Origin: Owenia fusiformis
Taxonomy: Eukaryota; Annelida; Polychaeta; Sabellida; Oweniidae
Direction: 5' to 3'
Length of the DNA: 60,000 bases
Assembly (NCBI GenBank): GCA_903813345.2
Contig: CAIIXF020000008.1
Coordinates: forward strand, 28,276,005 to 28,336,004
Positions 36,041 through 45,671 of this stretch are shown piece by piece. A model generated the notes under the pieces. That model ran no database searches. It was not told the DNA's origin and saw only the letters and a program-made list of their open reading frames with translations. Position numbers and translations under genes: made by a program. Every line of letters starts with the position of its first letter. Positions within the stretch are counted from its first letter, which is position 1.

Positions 36041-36165
36041 CGCTCTATTACGTCCGGAAATCCTATTCCCGAAACCCTGAATGCCCATTCTGAGGGAATC
36101 AAAGGCTTAGTGTCATTCTCGGGAACAAATACACCAAGGAATGTTGGCTTTTTGGTCGTCCGGCC
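36041..36165 (-). pseudogene. Relic of the last exon of a Dispatched-like gene
   Basis: On the minus strand this reads PTFLGVFVPENDTKPLIP, then AFRVSG and DVIE, against ATFLGIFGPENDTGSLIP, AFRNWASG and SDIE at the intact gene (52230-52330). The DNA also matches directly (GTGTCATTCTCGGGAxCAAA, TACCAAGGAATGTTG). No Dispatched-like sequence is seen on either side, and residues next to the match are unrelated, so this is a fragment rather than a working exon. Confidence 0.7.
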
Positions 36166-36193
36166 TCTTTTCTTGATAACTCTTTCTATCGCC

Positions 36194-36459
36194 ATGACAA
36201 CAAAACCGCCCATCGGGTTTTCTTCCGAGTCGCAGTCGTATACTTGTTATGGGTTACAAAAGTTCTACAGTTTATTTATTTTTGGATGTCTATTTGTCGT
36301 GGTGATTTTGTTCCTAATGTCATCTCAAGTGTTTCTAAAACAACTTTTCTTACATCTTAATGTTTTCTATCGGCAAACTTTGGGCAAATATGTGTCATTT
36401 GTCTTTAAGTGTTTCGATATACAGTTCCGACAAATACTTGACGTTTTGAGAACGGAAGG
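36194..36459 (+). CDS. Possible first exon with an N-terminal membrane anchor
   Basis: ATG at 36194 opens MTTKPPIGFSSESQSYTCYG followed by a strongly hydrophobic stretch (FYSLFIFGCLFVVVILFLM) and VFLKQLFLHLNVFYRQTLGK, to a possible donor GAACGGAAG|GTACGTTG. The layout is that of a type II membrane protein start. No downstream exon was identified, and the frame overlaps the region of the Dispatched relic upstream. It could be chance; low confidence. Confidence 0.22.
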
Positions 36460-36484
36460 TACGTTGATTTTAATAAGAACATAA

Positions 36485-37597
36485 TGTTTCTCAAACGTTC
36501 TGCTTTTCACTGTATAGTCCAGGGAATTAAGTCCATCACAATGGTATATTTTATTTCCAAATATCAGAGCATCGAGCCTAAAATGGAATCATACGCAATG
36601 TCATATTTAAAATAAATAAAAACAAAAGGCTTTGAAACTACTAATTTAGGGTTGATAATTCATTTTTTAGTTAATTTTTTTCAAATGAATATGAATATGA
36701 TATATGGATGAATAATCAATATTTCAAACTTTGCACGGTACAATGCCTTTAAATTATAACAAGGCTTAAAGTCCCCGTCTAAAGTTTGAAAATATTTTCT
36801 TATCATTCATTTTCTATTTGTCAGGACTTAAAAAGTGATTTTAGAGATTTTTGAACAAAAAAAAAATTTTGAAAAAAAAGTTGTGAGCATTTCATTTCTC
36901 AAATATTGAAATTTCTTAATCATCAAATATTTCTTAATGCATTTCAAAAAAGATTATATTTTTAACACCAATGCAAAGATTGAACAAAGGACACACTAGT
37001 TCAATAATAAAATGCCATATTTAATGGGCCACTTCAATGTTTTAGCATATCAAAAATATTTTGAAACATTAGTGATGTCACTAAGGTAACCAAAACTTTT
37101 TGAAAAAATTGAAATTTTTTTTTCGATGTCAATCTTTTCTAAATATGCTAGACTTTCATAAAAAAACAATGTTGATTGTCTAACCAGGTTAAAAGGAAGA
37201 ATAAATTGTGTTTTAGATATCATTGTACCATTGGTTTCTATGAGAACTAAAATTTTGAAATGCATTTTTCTCAGAACCATTTTCATGCACTGATAAGTTC
37301 ATTTCTCGCTTGTTTATCAACCGATTTTCTTAATTTTTTCGGCAAAAACATGGGAGGATGAACGCTATGCATTGGTATGAATTGTGGCTAATTAGAAGAT
37401 ATGAGTGATCTCTAAAAGTTGGTTTTAGATAAATTCACAAATTTTGGAACAAAAAGTCTATCAAAAACCACTTTTTGAAATTTAAAAAAAAAGTTTCACA
37501 TTATCACACTTTGATAACATTGGGATAGACTACAATATAAGCCAAAGTGGTTTAAACTTTACATGGGGCCTTTAAAGATATACATTTAAATACAAAC
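36485..37597. other. AT-rich intergenic stretch
   Basis: Runs of A and T, no recognisable exon. I looked here for the missing last exon of the galactosyltransferase gene and did not find it. Confidence 0.6.
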
Positions 37598-40500
37598 CTA
37601 GCTTTGATAACTTCTGCACTCTGATGTTTCAGCATAGAATAACGAGCAATTGAAGCATTTTTGTATTGTATAGTACGATATCCAGTAACATGTAATCTGA
37701 AACGAAGCAATCTGTTAGTTACATCATGTAGTTGTTTGTATTAAATGTCATAAATATTGATTGTTATAAAAAATTGAAAACAAATATCATTCAAATTTTA
37801 GCCTCATATGTTTTGATTTTTTTATTGAAATGCAACATATTAACAGGCTGTAGTGGTTATGACCCCCAAACAGGAGTATTAGGTGCCACATAATGGTATG
37901 ATTTTGCATATCTACCATGCGCTATTTTTTAATAGACTGTATCTCATACTTGAGTGGGTTTGGGGTAGATATCACCCGGGAATATATATCGTATCTGAGG
38001 AGCGAGCAGGATATATTGTATATGTCCCGCTCCAGGCCAAATGCGGGCAGATATAATATATCCATCCCGCTCCCGGGAATTTTTCAAAAGTTTAAAAAAG
38101 TTTAAATATCAAAAGTTTTAATTTTTTAATTTTAAAATTACATTTTTTTTAAAGTTTAAATGTTACAATTTCATTGTATTGAACAAAAAGAATATTACGA
38201 AAATGTTAAATATAAATATCTTGTCATTTGAAAAAGGTGGAAAGGGTTATATCTACCCTAAACCCACTCAAGTATGAGATACACCAGTTATGCACGGTCG
38301 GTTTGGATACATGGAATATCCCTTGGGATATACAATACATCTTCCCTCGGTCCCTTCAGTCCCTCGGGAAGATATATTGTATATCCCTCGGGATATTCCC
38401 TGTATTCAAAACCTCCCAGTGCATAACCCCTATATACGTACCTATTTCTGAAGTCGTCATCCTCACCACCCCAAAAGAAGAAAACATTACTATAGCCGTT
38501 GGACCTTTCGAACTGCTCCCCTAGCACTGCAGTTACACCTCCGAAGGACGATGAATACAGCAACCTACAATAAAATACGGCAATCTACAATAAAATACGG
38601 CAATCCACAATAAAATACGGCAATCTACAATGAAATTCCCCAATCTACAATAAATACGGCAATCTACAATGAAATTCGACAATCTACAATAAAACACGGA
38701 TATGTACCATGAAATCGACAGAACGAGAGTCAGAACAAGAGATTGACAAACCTCCAATGATAAATGGGAGAATACATAATATGCCAACCTGTACTTAAAT
38801 TTGTCCAAACTAACAGAAAAATGAGTTGGATTTTTTGAACACTCATAGATCATCCGATCATTTTCCAAGAGTAAGTCGACGTCATGTTGTATCATACATA
38901 GAGGAGCTGGGTTATCCTTTGTCAACAAAAGCGCTTCTTTGTATCCAACGTTGAATAGGAAACCTCTGTTGAAGTTTTGGGTAAAATCCTGTAACATAAA
39001 TGCACTTAATAATATGGTTAAATATGTATGCGCAAGTGCCAATGAGAATATACCAAAAATGGTAACAGAAAAGCAAGGATAAATATAACATCTAGCCACC
39101 CCTCTATTAGCACCCTCTATAGCTATTCTCCTTACATTTCCACATACAAATGTATACATGAGCGTCTAGATTGATGATATTTTTCAAAAAATGTCATGTA
39201 TTTTCCTTTTTGCAGTTTTAACATAAACCATCTTAAAAAGAAGGTACCATACTACATGTCGATTGGCTAGAAGCTGATAATAGGTGTCTAGAAAATGTAC
39301 GAATCTTATTACATGTTTAATATTTGATATATCAAAACATAGTTTTGTCCCGAGTATGATGTATACATAAGATATTTTCTCTGTAAAGGGTTTTACATGC
39401 GAGTGAGTGAGTCGGCAAATAAGAAGGATGACGAGTGAACAATCAATACATATACTTTAGTAGGAACGGAGGCTCCCTATGCACCCGTCTACTTAAAGAA
39501 TTTTGATGTTAACGTTGCCCAAATTTTTATTTGAGGGGTTACATACCACCCCCCCCCCCCCAAGACGCATGGGCGTATATTTCTTCAGTATCATTGATAT
39601 TTTTATTTCTTTATATGACAAACATAGAAATAACATTTATTAACAAGGGTGCGCCCTGGGGGGAGGGGGTATGTTACCCTTCAAATAAGAAATTTCGGCC
39701 AGAGATAGCAATGTTAACGTCAAAATTCTTTAAGTAGACATTAGTAGTATATGGCGGGCCTTTCGACCCCCTACCTGCACCTGCACTATTCCACTTCCAC
39801 TTCCACAAGAAGTGACGTCATAGGTCACGTGTTCACTTCCACTTCCACCGGAAGTGACGTCATAGGTCACGTGTTCCACGTTCCACGGAAAGTGATGTCA
39901 AAGGTCACGTGGTGGTGCACTGGGAGTGACATAACTGGCTCAAAGGTTACTCATAATTGATAAGAGAGTGGTTAAGTGATGATTAGCTATCTGTCTACTT
40001 CGTGGATGTTTCATTGTTATAGGTCAAAGGTTGATAACGAACTGATAAAACTGTGAAAAAGATAAATGCAGAACAATTTCGACCAATCACATGACTGGAA
40101 TATACCAATTTGACCAATTATATTTGACACATACTTTATATGTTGCATAAGCTGTAGAAAAATCATGCCACTTTATATCACTGGTCAAAGGTTATGTGAT
40201 AAGCTATCTATCCACTTCATGGATGTTTCATTGATATAGGTCAAAGGTTGATAACAAACTGATGAAACAGTAAATAAGATAACTGCAGAACCATTTCAAC
40301 CAAACAGGTTTTAACTTGCAGAATTATTTTAACCAATCAAAAGTATAGTATATTTTAACCAATCAGGTTTCGAGATGCAGAATCATTTTAACCAATCAGG
40401 TTTAGATTATTTTAACCAATCAAATTATGACTTACAGAATTATTTTAACCAATCAGAGTACAGTATGGTAGAAATTTAACCAATAAGAGATAAGTTCCAC

Positions 40501-41563
40501 CAGTAAACCAGTTTAAACATTCTGGTATTATGCAACACAAATATTTACTGAGAGATTGACATTGCTAAGGTTCGGTCAAAGGTTACTGATAATTGATTAA
40601 GAGAGAAGTCTACTGATAAGATAACCAAACCAACACTGTTAAGATAACTTGGTGTCTAAGTTATTCAAGCTCTTAAGTAATCTGTAGAACAAACCTTTGA
40701 CATATGATATCACTGGTTAATGATAACTGATAAGAGAAAAGTAGAGAGTGTAAGTGTACATCATTAATATTATTGAGAACAACAACACAATAAATATATT
40801 AAAATAAACATTTAGAAGGTTGATCTGGGGATCAAACCCAGGACCTTTTGCTCCTAAAACAAGCATCATACCACTAGAACAATCAACCATAGATATGGAG
40901 AGAATATTTTAATATACTTCATGGCAATCATAAAAAGTATAGCATGTTTTGAATCAGATATTATGTTATGGTCAGGAAAACAATAACTGCAGAACTATTT
41001 TAAACAATCGGGGTACAGTATGTTTTCATCCAGTCAGATATAAGAAAATCACCCAGTAGGAGAATTTTTGCAACATTACAAGTTCCGGCTGGTATTGAAG
41101 TTTTATAACCAACAAGCCTCCTGAGTCATTTTAGAATAATTTTTAAAGTGTCACGCTTGAACGATTTCAGTCACTGTTGGTCAATTTCTGGTAATTTTTG
41201 GAGTTTGAATCTTTTGTTGTTCGATGTATGTAAATAATTCCTCTCAGTTGAATTTGCAAACAGAACCTAGGTCATTGCTACATGCTGCTACAAAGGTAGA
41301 TTAACCAGTTATTTTGGACAGCGACCATGTGTGAAGCGAAAACTGGCAGCTAACTGGAAGCCCAGCGGGTACTATTTATGTTTACATGAGTTTTCCCTCC
41401 AATTGTAATCAACCCCTCAAATGTCCAAAAACCATGTAAGTGTACTTTTTTAGAATCTTTTTTGGAATATTTTCGACCAATCAAAGTGTATATGCAAATG
41501 AGCTGCAGAACCATTTCAATCAATCAGATCAGATTATTGCACTCTTTGACCCCGCCGCCGCCA

Positions 41564-41594
<31 letters not shown>

Positions 41595-44500
41595 CGCCGC
41601 CACCGCCGCCGCCACCACCACCGCCGCCGCCACCACCGCCGCCGCCGCCACCGCCGCCACCCGTTGTGCCTTTAATGGCAGGTGATATTCATATTTAAAT
41701 AAGTTTTCTATCAAATTGCAATCGAACCCGGTAAAAAGTTAAGATGGCGGTGGCGGCGGTGGTGGCGTTGGCGGTGGCGGTGGCGGCGGTGGTGGTGGCG
41801 GCGGCGGTGGCGGCGGTGGTGGCGGCGGCGGTGGCGGCGGCGGGGTCAAAGAGTGCAATAATCTGATCTGATTGATTGAAATGGTTCTGCAGCTCATTTG
41901 CATATACACTTTGATTGGTCGAAAATATTCCAAAAAAGATTCTAAAAAAGTACACTTACATGGTTTTTGGACATTTGAGGGGTTGATTACAATTGGAGGG
42001 AAAACTCATGTAAACATAAATAGTACCCGCTGGGCTTCCAGTTAGCTGCCAGTTTTCGCTTCACACTTGGTCGCTGTCCAAAATAACTGGTTAATCTACC
42101 TTTGTAGCAGCATGTAGCAATGACCTAGGTTCTGTTTGCAAATTCAACTGAGAGGAATTATTTACATACATCGAACAACAAAAGATTCAAACTCCAAAAA
42201 TTACCAGAAATTGACCAACAGTGACTGAAATCGTTCAAGCGTGACACTTTAAAAATTATTCTAAAATGACTCAGGAGGCTTGTTGGTTATAAAACTTCAA
42301 TACCAGCCGGAACTTGTAATGTTGCAAAAATTCTCCTACTGGGTGATTTTCTTATATCTGACTGGATGAAAACATACTGTACCCCGATTGTTTAAAATAG
42401 TTCTGCAGTTATTGTTTTCCTGACCATAACATAATATCTGATTCAAAACATGCTATACTTTTTATGATTGCCATGAAGTATATTAAAATATTCTCTCCAT
42501 ATCTATGGTTGATTGTTCTAGTGGTATGATGCTTGTTTTAGGAGCAAAAGGTCCTGGGTTTGATCCCCAGATCAACCTTCTAAATGTTTATTTTAATATA
42601 TTTATTGTGTTGTTGTTCTCAATAATATTAATGATGTACACTTACACTCTCTACTTTTCTCTTATCAGTTATCATTAACCAGTGATATCATATGTCAAAG
42701 GTTTGTTCTACAGATTACTTAAGAGCTTGAATAACTTAGACACCAAGTTATCTTAACAGTGTTGGTTTGGTTATCTTATCAGTAGACTTCTCTCTTAATC
42801 AATTATCAGTAACCTTTGACCGAACCTTAGCAATGTCAATCTCTCAGTAAATATTTGTGTTGCATAATACCAGAATGTTTAAACTGGTTTACTGGTGGAA
42901 CTTATCTCTTATTGGTTAAATTTCTACCATACTGTACTCTGATTGGTTAAAATAATTCTGTAAGTCATAATTTGATTGGTTAAAATAATCTAAACCTGAT
43001 TGGTTAAAATGATTCTGCATCTCGAAACCTGATTGGTTAAAATATACTATACTTTTGATTGGTTAAAATAATTCTGCAAGTTAAAACCTGTTTGGTTGAA
43101 ATGGTTCTGCAGTTATCTTATTTACTGTTTCATCAGTTTGTTATCAACCTTTGACCTATATCAATGAAACATCCATGAAGTGGATAGATAGCTTATCACA
43201 TAACCTTTGACCAGTGATATAAAGTGGCATGATTTTCTACAGCTTATGCAACATATAAAGTATGTGTCAAATATAATTGGTCAAATTGGTATATTCCAGT
43301 CATGTGATTGGTCGAAATTGTTCTGCATTTATCTTTTTCACAGTTTTATCAGTTCGTTATCAACCTTTGACCTATAACAATGAAACATCCACGAAGTAGA
43401 CAGATAGCTAATCATCACTTAACCACTCTCTTATCAATTATGAGTAACCTTTGAGCCAGTTATGTCACTCCCAGTGCACCACCACGTGACCTTTGACATC
43501 ACTTTCCGTGGAACGTGGAACACGTGACCTATGACGTCACTTCCGGTGGAAGTGGAAGTGAACACGTGACCTATGACGTCACTTCCGGTGGAAGTGGAAG
43601 TGGAATAGTGCAGGTGCAGGTAGGGGGTCGAAAGGCCCGCCATATACTACTGACATTCTGTCGATATTAAAAAGTCTAACAGAAAATTTACATCTTTCGG
43701 GTGCATGAAGGGAGGGAGGGAGGGAGGGAGGGAGGGAGCCTCCGTTCCTACTAAAGTAATACATGTAGAAACGCAATGTGTCAACGTACAGTACCTGTTC
43801 TACCACTACGATTATGTAATCTAATAATTGCCTTTGTAGAATAGGAACAAAATGTTCAATAAAAATTTTAAGATGTTCGTATCGGTCCCGAAATGGAATA
43901 ACTATGACCGTTTTCTGCTTTGGCTGACACGAGAGTGGAAACCAGCGCCCCCTTTTGTCCGTAGTATATGTTGGTAGCGCCTCTGGAGCTGGCTCTGTAT
44001 GTAGAGTATGGTTTGTTGCATTATGCTTTGCCATTTTTAGTTCACCAACTGCAAATGATACATAGAAATTGTGCAAAATGTTTAAGGAGACACCTATCAC
44101 ACCTATGACATACACCAATGGGGCACGATGGGACCTCCGTAGACTGTGTGTGGGACCTCATAGGACTTCATTGAATTTTGCCCCATGGACTCTGTGGGAC
44201 TCCATGACACTCCGTAGGACTTTGCCCAATGGGGTCCCATGAGGTCCCACACGTGGGACTCAATGGGGCAAAGTCCTACGAAGCTTCATCGAGAACAAAC
44301 ATGTTCATTCTTTCAAAGTGGCATCGTGGGACTTTTGATCATGTGACGTATCGCTAGACTTGGGATTAAAATGGCCGCGGCAAAACCATCTAAACTTAGC
44401 TTGTATTCGCGAATGCAACTAACGGCTGTCGGCTGTCGTTAATATGAATAGTACCTGCCACTATTCCTTTCATATTTAAATGAGTTAGTCATAAAATAGT

Positions 44501-45333
44501 AGGTAAATCCGGTAGCCGGTAGCCGTTAGTTGCATTCGCGAATATAAGCTTAGTGACATCATTTCCGTACGCGTGGGACTCGATGGAACTCTATGAGGCA
44601 AAGTTAATGGGCTCACGTGGCATGGGATTCGATGGTACAAGTTGGGATTCGATGGGTTTTGCCCCATTGGTGTATATCTGGGCTTTGTCTTTTGCGATCT
44701 CGGTTTAACTTGCAATTGAGCGCTATTAATCCTTACAGAGAAAGGTACCCTGCGTGCAGAGTCTAGTTAAACTACACGAAGCTCTCTTTTAAGAAGTGAA
44801 GTCAAACGAATGCAAAAGGTAAGAGAAAGGTCACACTATCATGTAAAACTATTTACTTTAGAGAAATGCCACACTGTATTATGTAAAAATACTTACTTTC
44901 TAATTAAGCCTATTTTTTGCTTAAGTTTTTGAAATTAAACAATATTTTTCAGACCAAATTCCTTAAGAGATTTTAGATGAGATCTGTATCGAATCCATTT
45001 CCTCTCAAATCGAATATACAGATTTTTCTAACGCTTGTAATGGAGTTACTGATCATTTTTCAAAAGCTTGTACTTACCAAGACCATGTCTTAAGTCTTTG
45101 CAGTCAATCGGTTTAACTTTTCGCCCATTCTGATCACTCGAATTATATTTTGACGTTGAGGGGTGTGCTCCGTGGTTCTTTAAAGCTCCAGTGCTTAATG
45201 TTCCGGTCGCTTGAATATTACTGCACTTAATGTGTAATCTGACAGCAATAAACATAACGAATACAACTAATGAAGAGAAAACTAAAGACTTTGATTTCCG
45301 TTGAACTAAAACACTTTTTACATTTGATATCAT
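37598..45333 (-). CDS. B4GALT: Beta-1,4-galactosyltransferase (GT7), five coding exons seen, last exon not found
   Basis: A Golgi type II enzyme that transfers galactose from UDP-Gal to GlcNAc (or a related acceptor). Exons: 45078-45333, 43795-44048, 38789-38988, 38442-38564, 37598-37696. All joins agree in phase (1, 0, 2, 2) and end in GT/AG. Exon 1 starts MISNVKSVLVQRK followed by a membrane anchor (SLVFSSLVVFVMFIAVRL) and a Ser/Asn-rich stem. Exon 2 has KTVIVIPFRDRYEHLKIF and FVPILQRQLLDYIIVVVEQ. Exon 3 has FNRGFLFNVGYKEAL and the metal-binding QHDVDLLLENDR. Exon 4 has SSSFGGVTAVLGEQF and the donor-site signature WGGEDDD. Exon 5 has YSMLKHQ, matching the family's Met-x-x-His metal ligands. 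About 40 C-terminal residues are missing after KA(R). The exon 3 donor (GTTGGC) is weak. Divergent partner: the fucosyltransferase at 45672. Confidence 0.9.
37938..38284. repeat. MITE in a B4GALT intron
   Basis: GTATCTCATACTTGAGTGGG, TTTGGGGTAGATAT on the left is mirrored by ATATCTACCCTAAACCCACT and CAAGTATGAGATAC on the right. The interior repeats GGATATATTGTATATG-like words. Confidence 0.8.
38287..38429. repeat. Hairpin MITE ending 12 bp from a B4GALT splice donor
   Basis: GTTATGCACGGTCGGTTTGG with GGAATATCCCTTGGGATATA is mirrored by GATATTCCCTGTATTC and AAACCTCCCAGTGCATAAC; the inner CTTCCCTCGG and CCTCGGGAAG also pair. The exon 4 donor starts at 38441. The same family forms the tandem repeat at 20128-20460. 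Confidence 0.75.
38560..38705. repeat. 20-bp minisatellite spanning the splice acceptor of B4GALT exon 4
   Basis: About seven units of CAATCTACAATAAAATACGG in the + orientation. On the gene strand each unit reads CCGTATTTTATTGTAGATTG, a pyrimidine tract followed by TAG. The unit nearest the exon supplies the actual acceptor TTTTATTGTAG at 38565. Confidence 0.85.
39457..39491. repeat. Outer inverted repeat, mirrored at 43700-43757
   Basis: ACTTTAGTAGGAACGGAGGC, TCCCTATGCACCCG here faces CGGGTGCATGAAGGGAGGG and GCCTCCGTTCCTACTAAAGT on the right. The right copy is expanded by a (GGGA)n run at 43710-43738. Confidence 0.7.
39487..39740. repeat. MITE with GTCTACTTAAAGAATTTTGA ends
   Basis: GTCTACTTAAAGAATTTTGA then GTTAACGTTGC is mirrored by GCAATGTTAACGTCAAAATT and CTTTAAGTAGAC. 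A poly-C run and a facing GGGGGGAGGGGG lie inside. Its right end overlaps the target duplication of the large palindrome. Confidence 0.8.
39803..39915. promoter_or_regulatory. Triple array of GGAAGTGACGTCA-TAGGTCACGTG motifs at the palindrome end
   Basis: Three successive copies of (G)GAAGTGACGTCATAGGTC then ACGTG, the last decayed to AAGTGATGTCAAAGGTCACG. Each contains an ETS-like GGAAGT, a CRE TGACGTCA, and an E-box CACGTG. The mirror array is at 43480-43592. Binding is inferred from consensus sequences only. Confidence 0.5.
40310..40490. repeat. Array of TTTTAACCAATCAG words in the left palindrome arm
   Basis: At least six copies of ATTTTAACCAATCA with spacers of 15-30 bp, mirrored as TGATTGGTTAAAAT at 42905-43085. 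Each copy contains a CCAAT core. Confidence 0.75.
40818..40888 (-). tRNA. tRNA-like sequence in the left palindrome arm (probably tRNA-derived, not functional)
   Basis: 71 nt on the minus strand. The seven-base acceptor stem GGTTGAT/ATCAACC is perfect. Box A-like TCTAGTGGTATGATG and box B-like GGGTTTGATCCCC (CCTGGG/CCCCAG arm) are present, and the overall layout resembles tRNA-Pro. The anticodon arm is weak (CTTGT/GCAAA, one mismatch) with loop TTTAGGA, so the anticodon is unclear. Same sequence as 42507-42577 by symmetry. Confidence 0.4.
41545..41862. repeat. CCG/CCA trinucleotide repeats flanking the palindrome centre
   Basis: 41550-41661 is (CCG/CCA)n on the + strand and 41744-41862 is (GGC/GGT)n. 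The two runs are not exact mirrors: interruptions differ between the arms. The unpaired centre lies between them, including TTGTGCCTTTAATGGCAGG. Confidence 0.9.
42507..42577 (+). tRNA. tRNA-like sequence in the right palindrome arm (probably tRNA-derived, not functional)
   Basis: Mirror copy of 40818-40888, identical as far as I can read. No T-run terminator follows directly; the next bases are TTCTAAATG. Confidence 0.4.
43700..43757. repeat. Outer inverted repeat (right copy) with (GGGA)n expansion
   Basis: Mirror of 39457-39491. A run of about seven GGGA units separates the two matching halves. It ends about 40 bp before the B4GALT exon 2 donor at 43794. Confidence 0.7.
44111..44676. repeat. 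Element with CACCAATGGGGCA ends in B4GALT intron 1, holding a nested MITE
   Basis: ACACCAATGGGGCACGATGG on the left is mirrored by TTTTGCCCCATTGGTGT at 44657. GTGGGACTC and GGTCCCA words repeat throughout. The CTTGTATTCGCG MITE at 44399-44552 interrupts it. Same family as 1675-1765. Confidence 0.7.
44399..44552. repeat. MITE with CTTGTATTCGCGAATGCAAC ends (copy 2)
   Basis: CTTGTATTCGCGAATGCAAC on the left and GTTGCATTCGCGAATATAAG on the right, with AGTACCTGCCACTATTCC inside as in copy 1 (4513-4692). Confidence 0.8.
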
Positions 45334-45671
45334 GTTTAGTTTGATTGTCTATACACGTATTAATTCTAAGCAATATACTGGCGGTGGATCTATTTGCCAT
45401 TTTAATATACATACTTATATAAGCAACCAGTCATATTGAACGCAGACAATGCCCTAAGGCCATACTGATAACGTTTTCAATAATTCTAAATTAAATTAAG
45501 GTATCCTTGATTATAAAAAATGTGTAATAATGATTTTTATTGGAAACAACCAGAGGCATAATTGTACCACAAATATGAAACTGCCCAATTTCGAAGATAA
45601 AATGATAACAAACATTATAGATCCGATTTGTGAATGTATAACACGGAGTCCTAGAAATAACCTCGTGGAAA
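45334..45671. promoter_or_regulatory. Shared intergenic region between divergent B4GALT and fucosyltransferase genes
   Basis: 338 bp separate the two start codons. The palindrome CTTATATAAG at 45414-45423 is a TATA-like sequence that reads the same on both strands. It lies about 80 bp upstream of the B4GALT ATG and about 250 bp upstream of the fucosyltransferase ATG. Transcription starts cannot be seen, and upstream non-coding exons are possible. Confidence 0.5.

Larger units (their letters stand above)
39743..43651. mobile_element. 3.9-kb palindromic element with 6-bp target duplication
   Basis: Left and right halves are almost identical inverted copies; paired positions sum to about 83394-83395 over the whole length. 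The arms run from AGTAGTATATGGCGGGCC at 39743 to about 41661, and from about 41735 to 43651, with roughly 75-80 bp of unpaired sequence between. GACATT lies directly outside both ends (39737-39742 and 43652-43657). No protein with family features is encoded; the open frames are proline or alanine runs from CCG repeats and mirrored short frames. It sits in the B4GALT intron between exons 2 and 3. Confidence 0.93.

Noticed and set aside
38533-39159. A 208-residue minus-strand open frame
   Set aside because: It is B4GALT exon 3 with intron read-through on both sides, including the minisatellite.
41440-41955. Polyproline and polyalanine proteins from the palindrome centre
   Set aside because: They are translations of CCG repeats in different frames, mirrored on both strands, without other coding features.
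42507-42577. A functional tRNA gene
   Set aside because: The anticodon stem is mismatched, the anticodon is ambiguous, there is no clear T-run terminator, and it sits inside a mobile palindrome.
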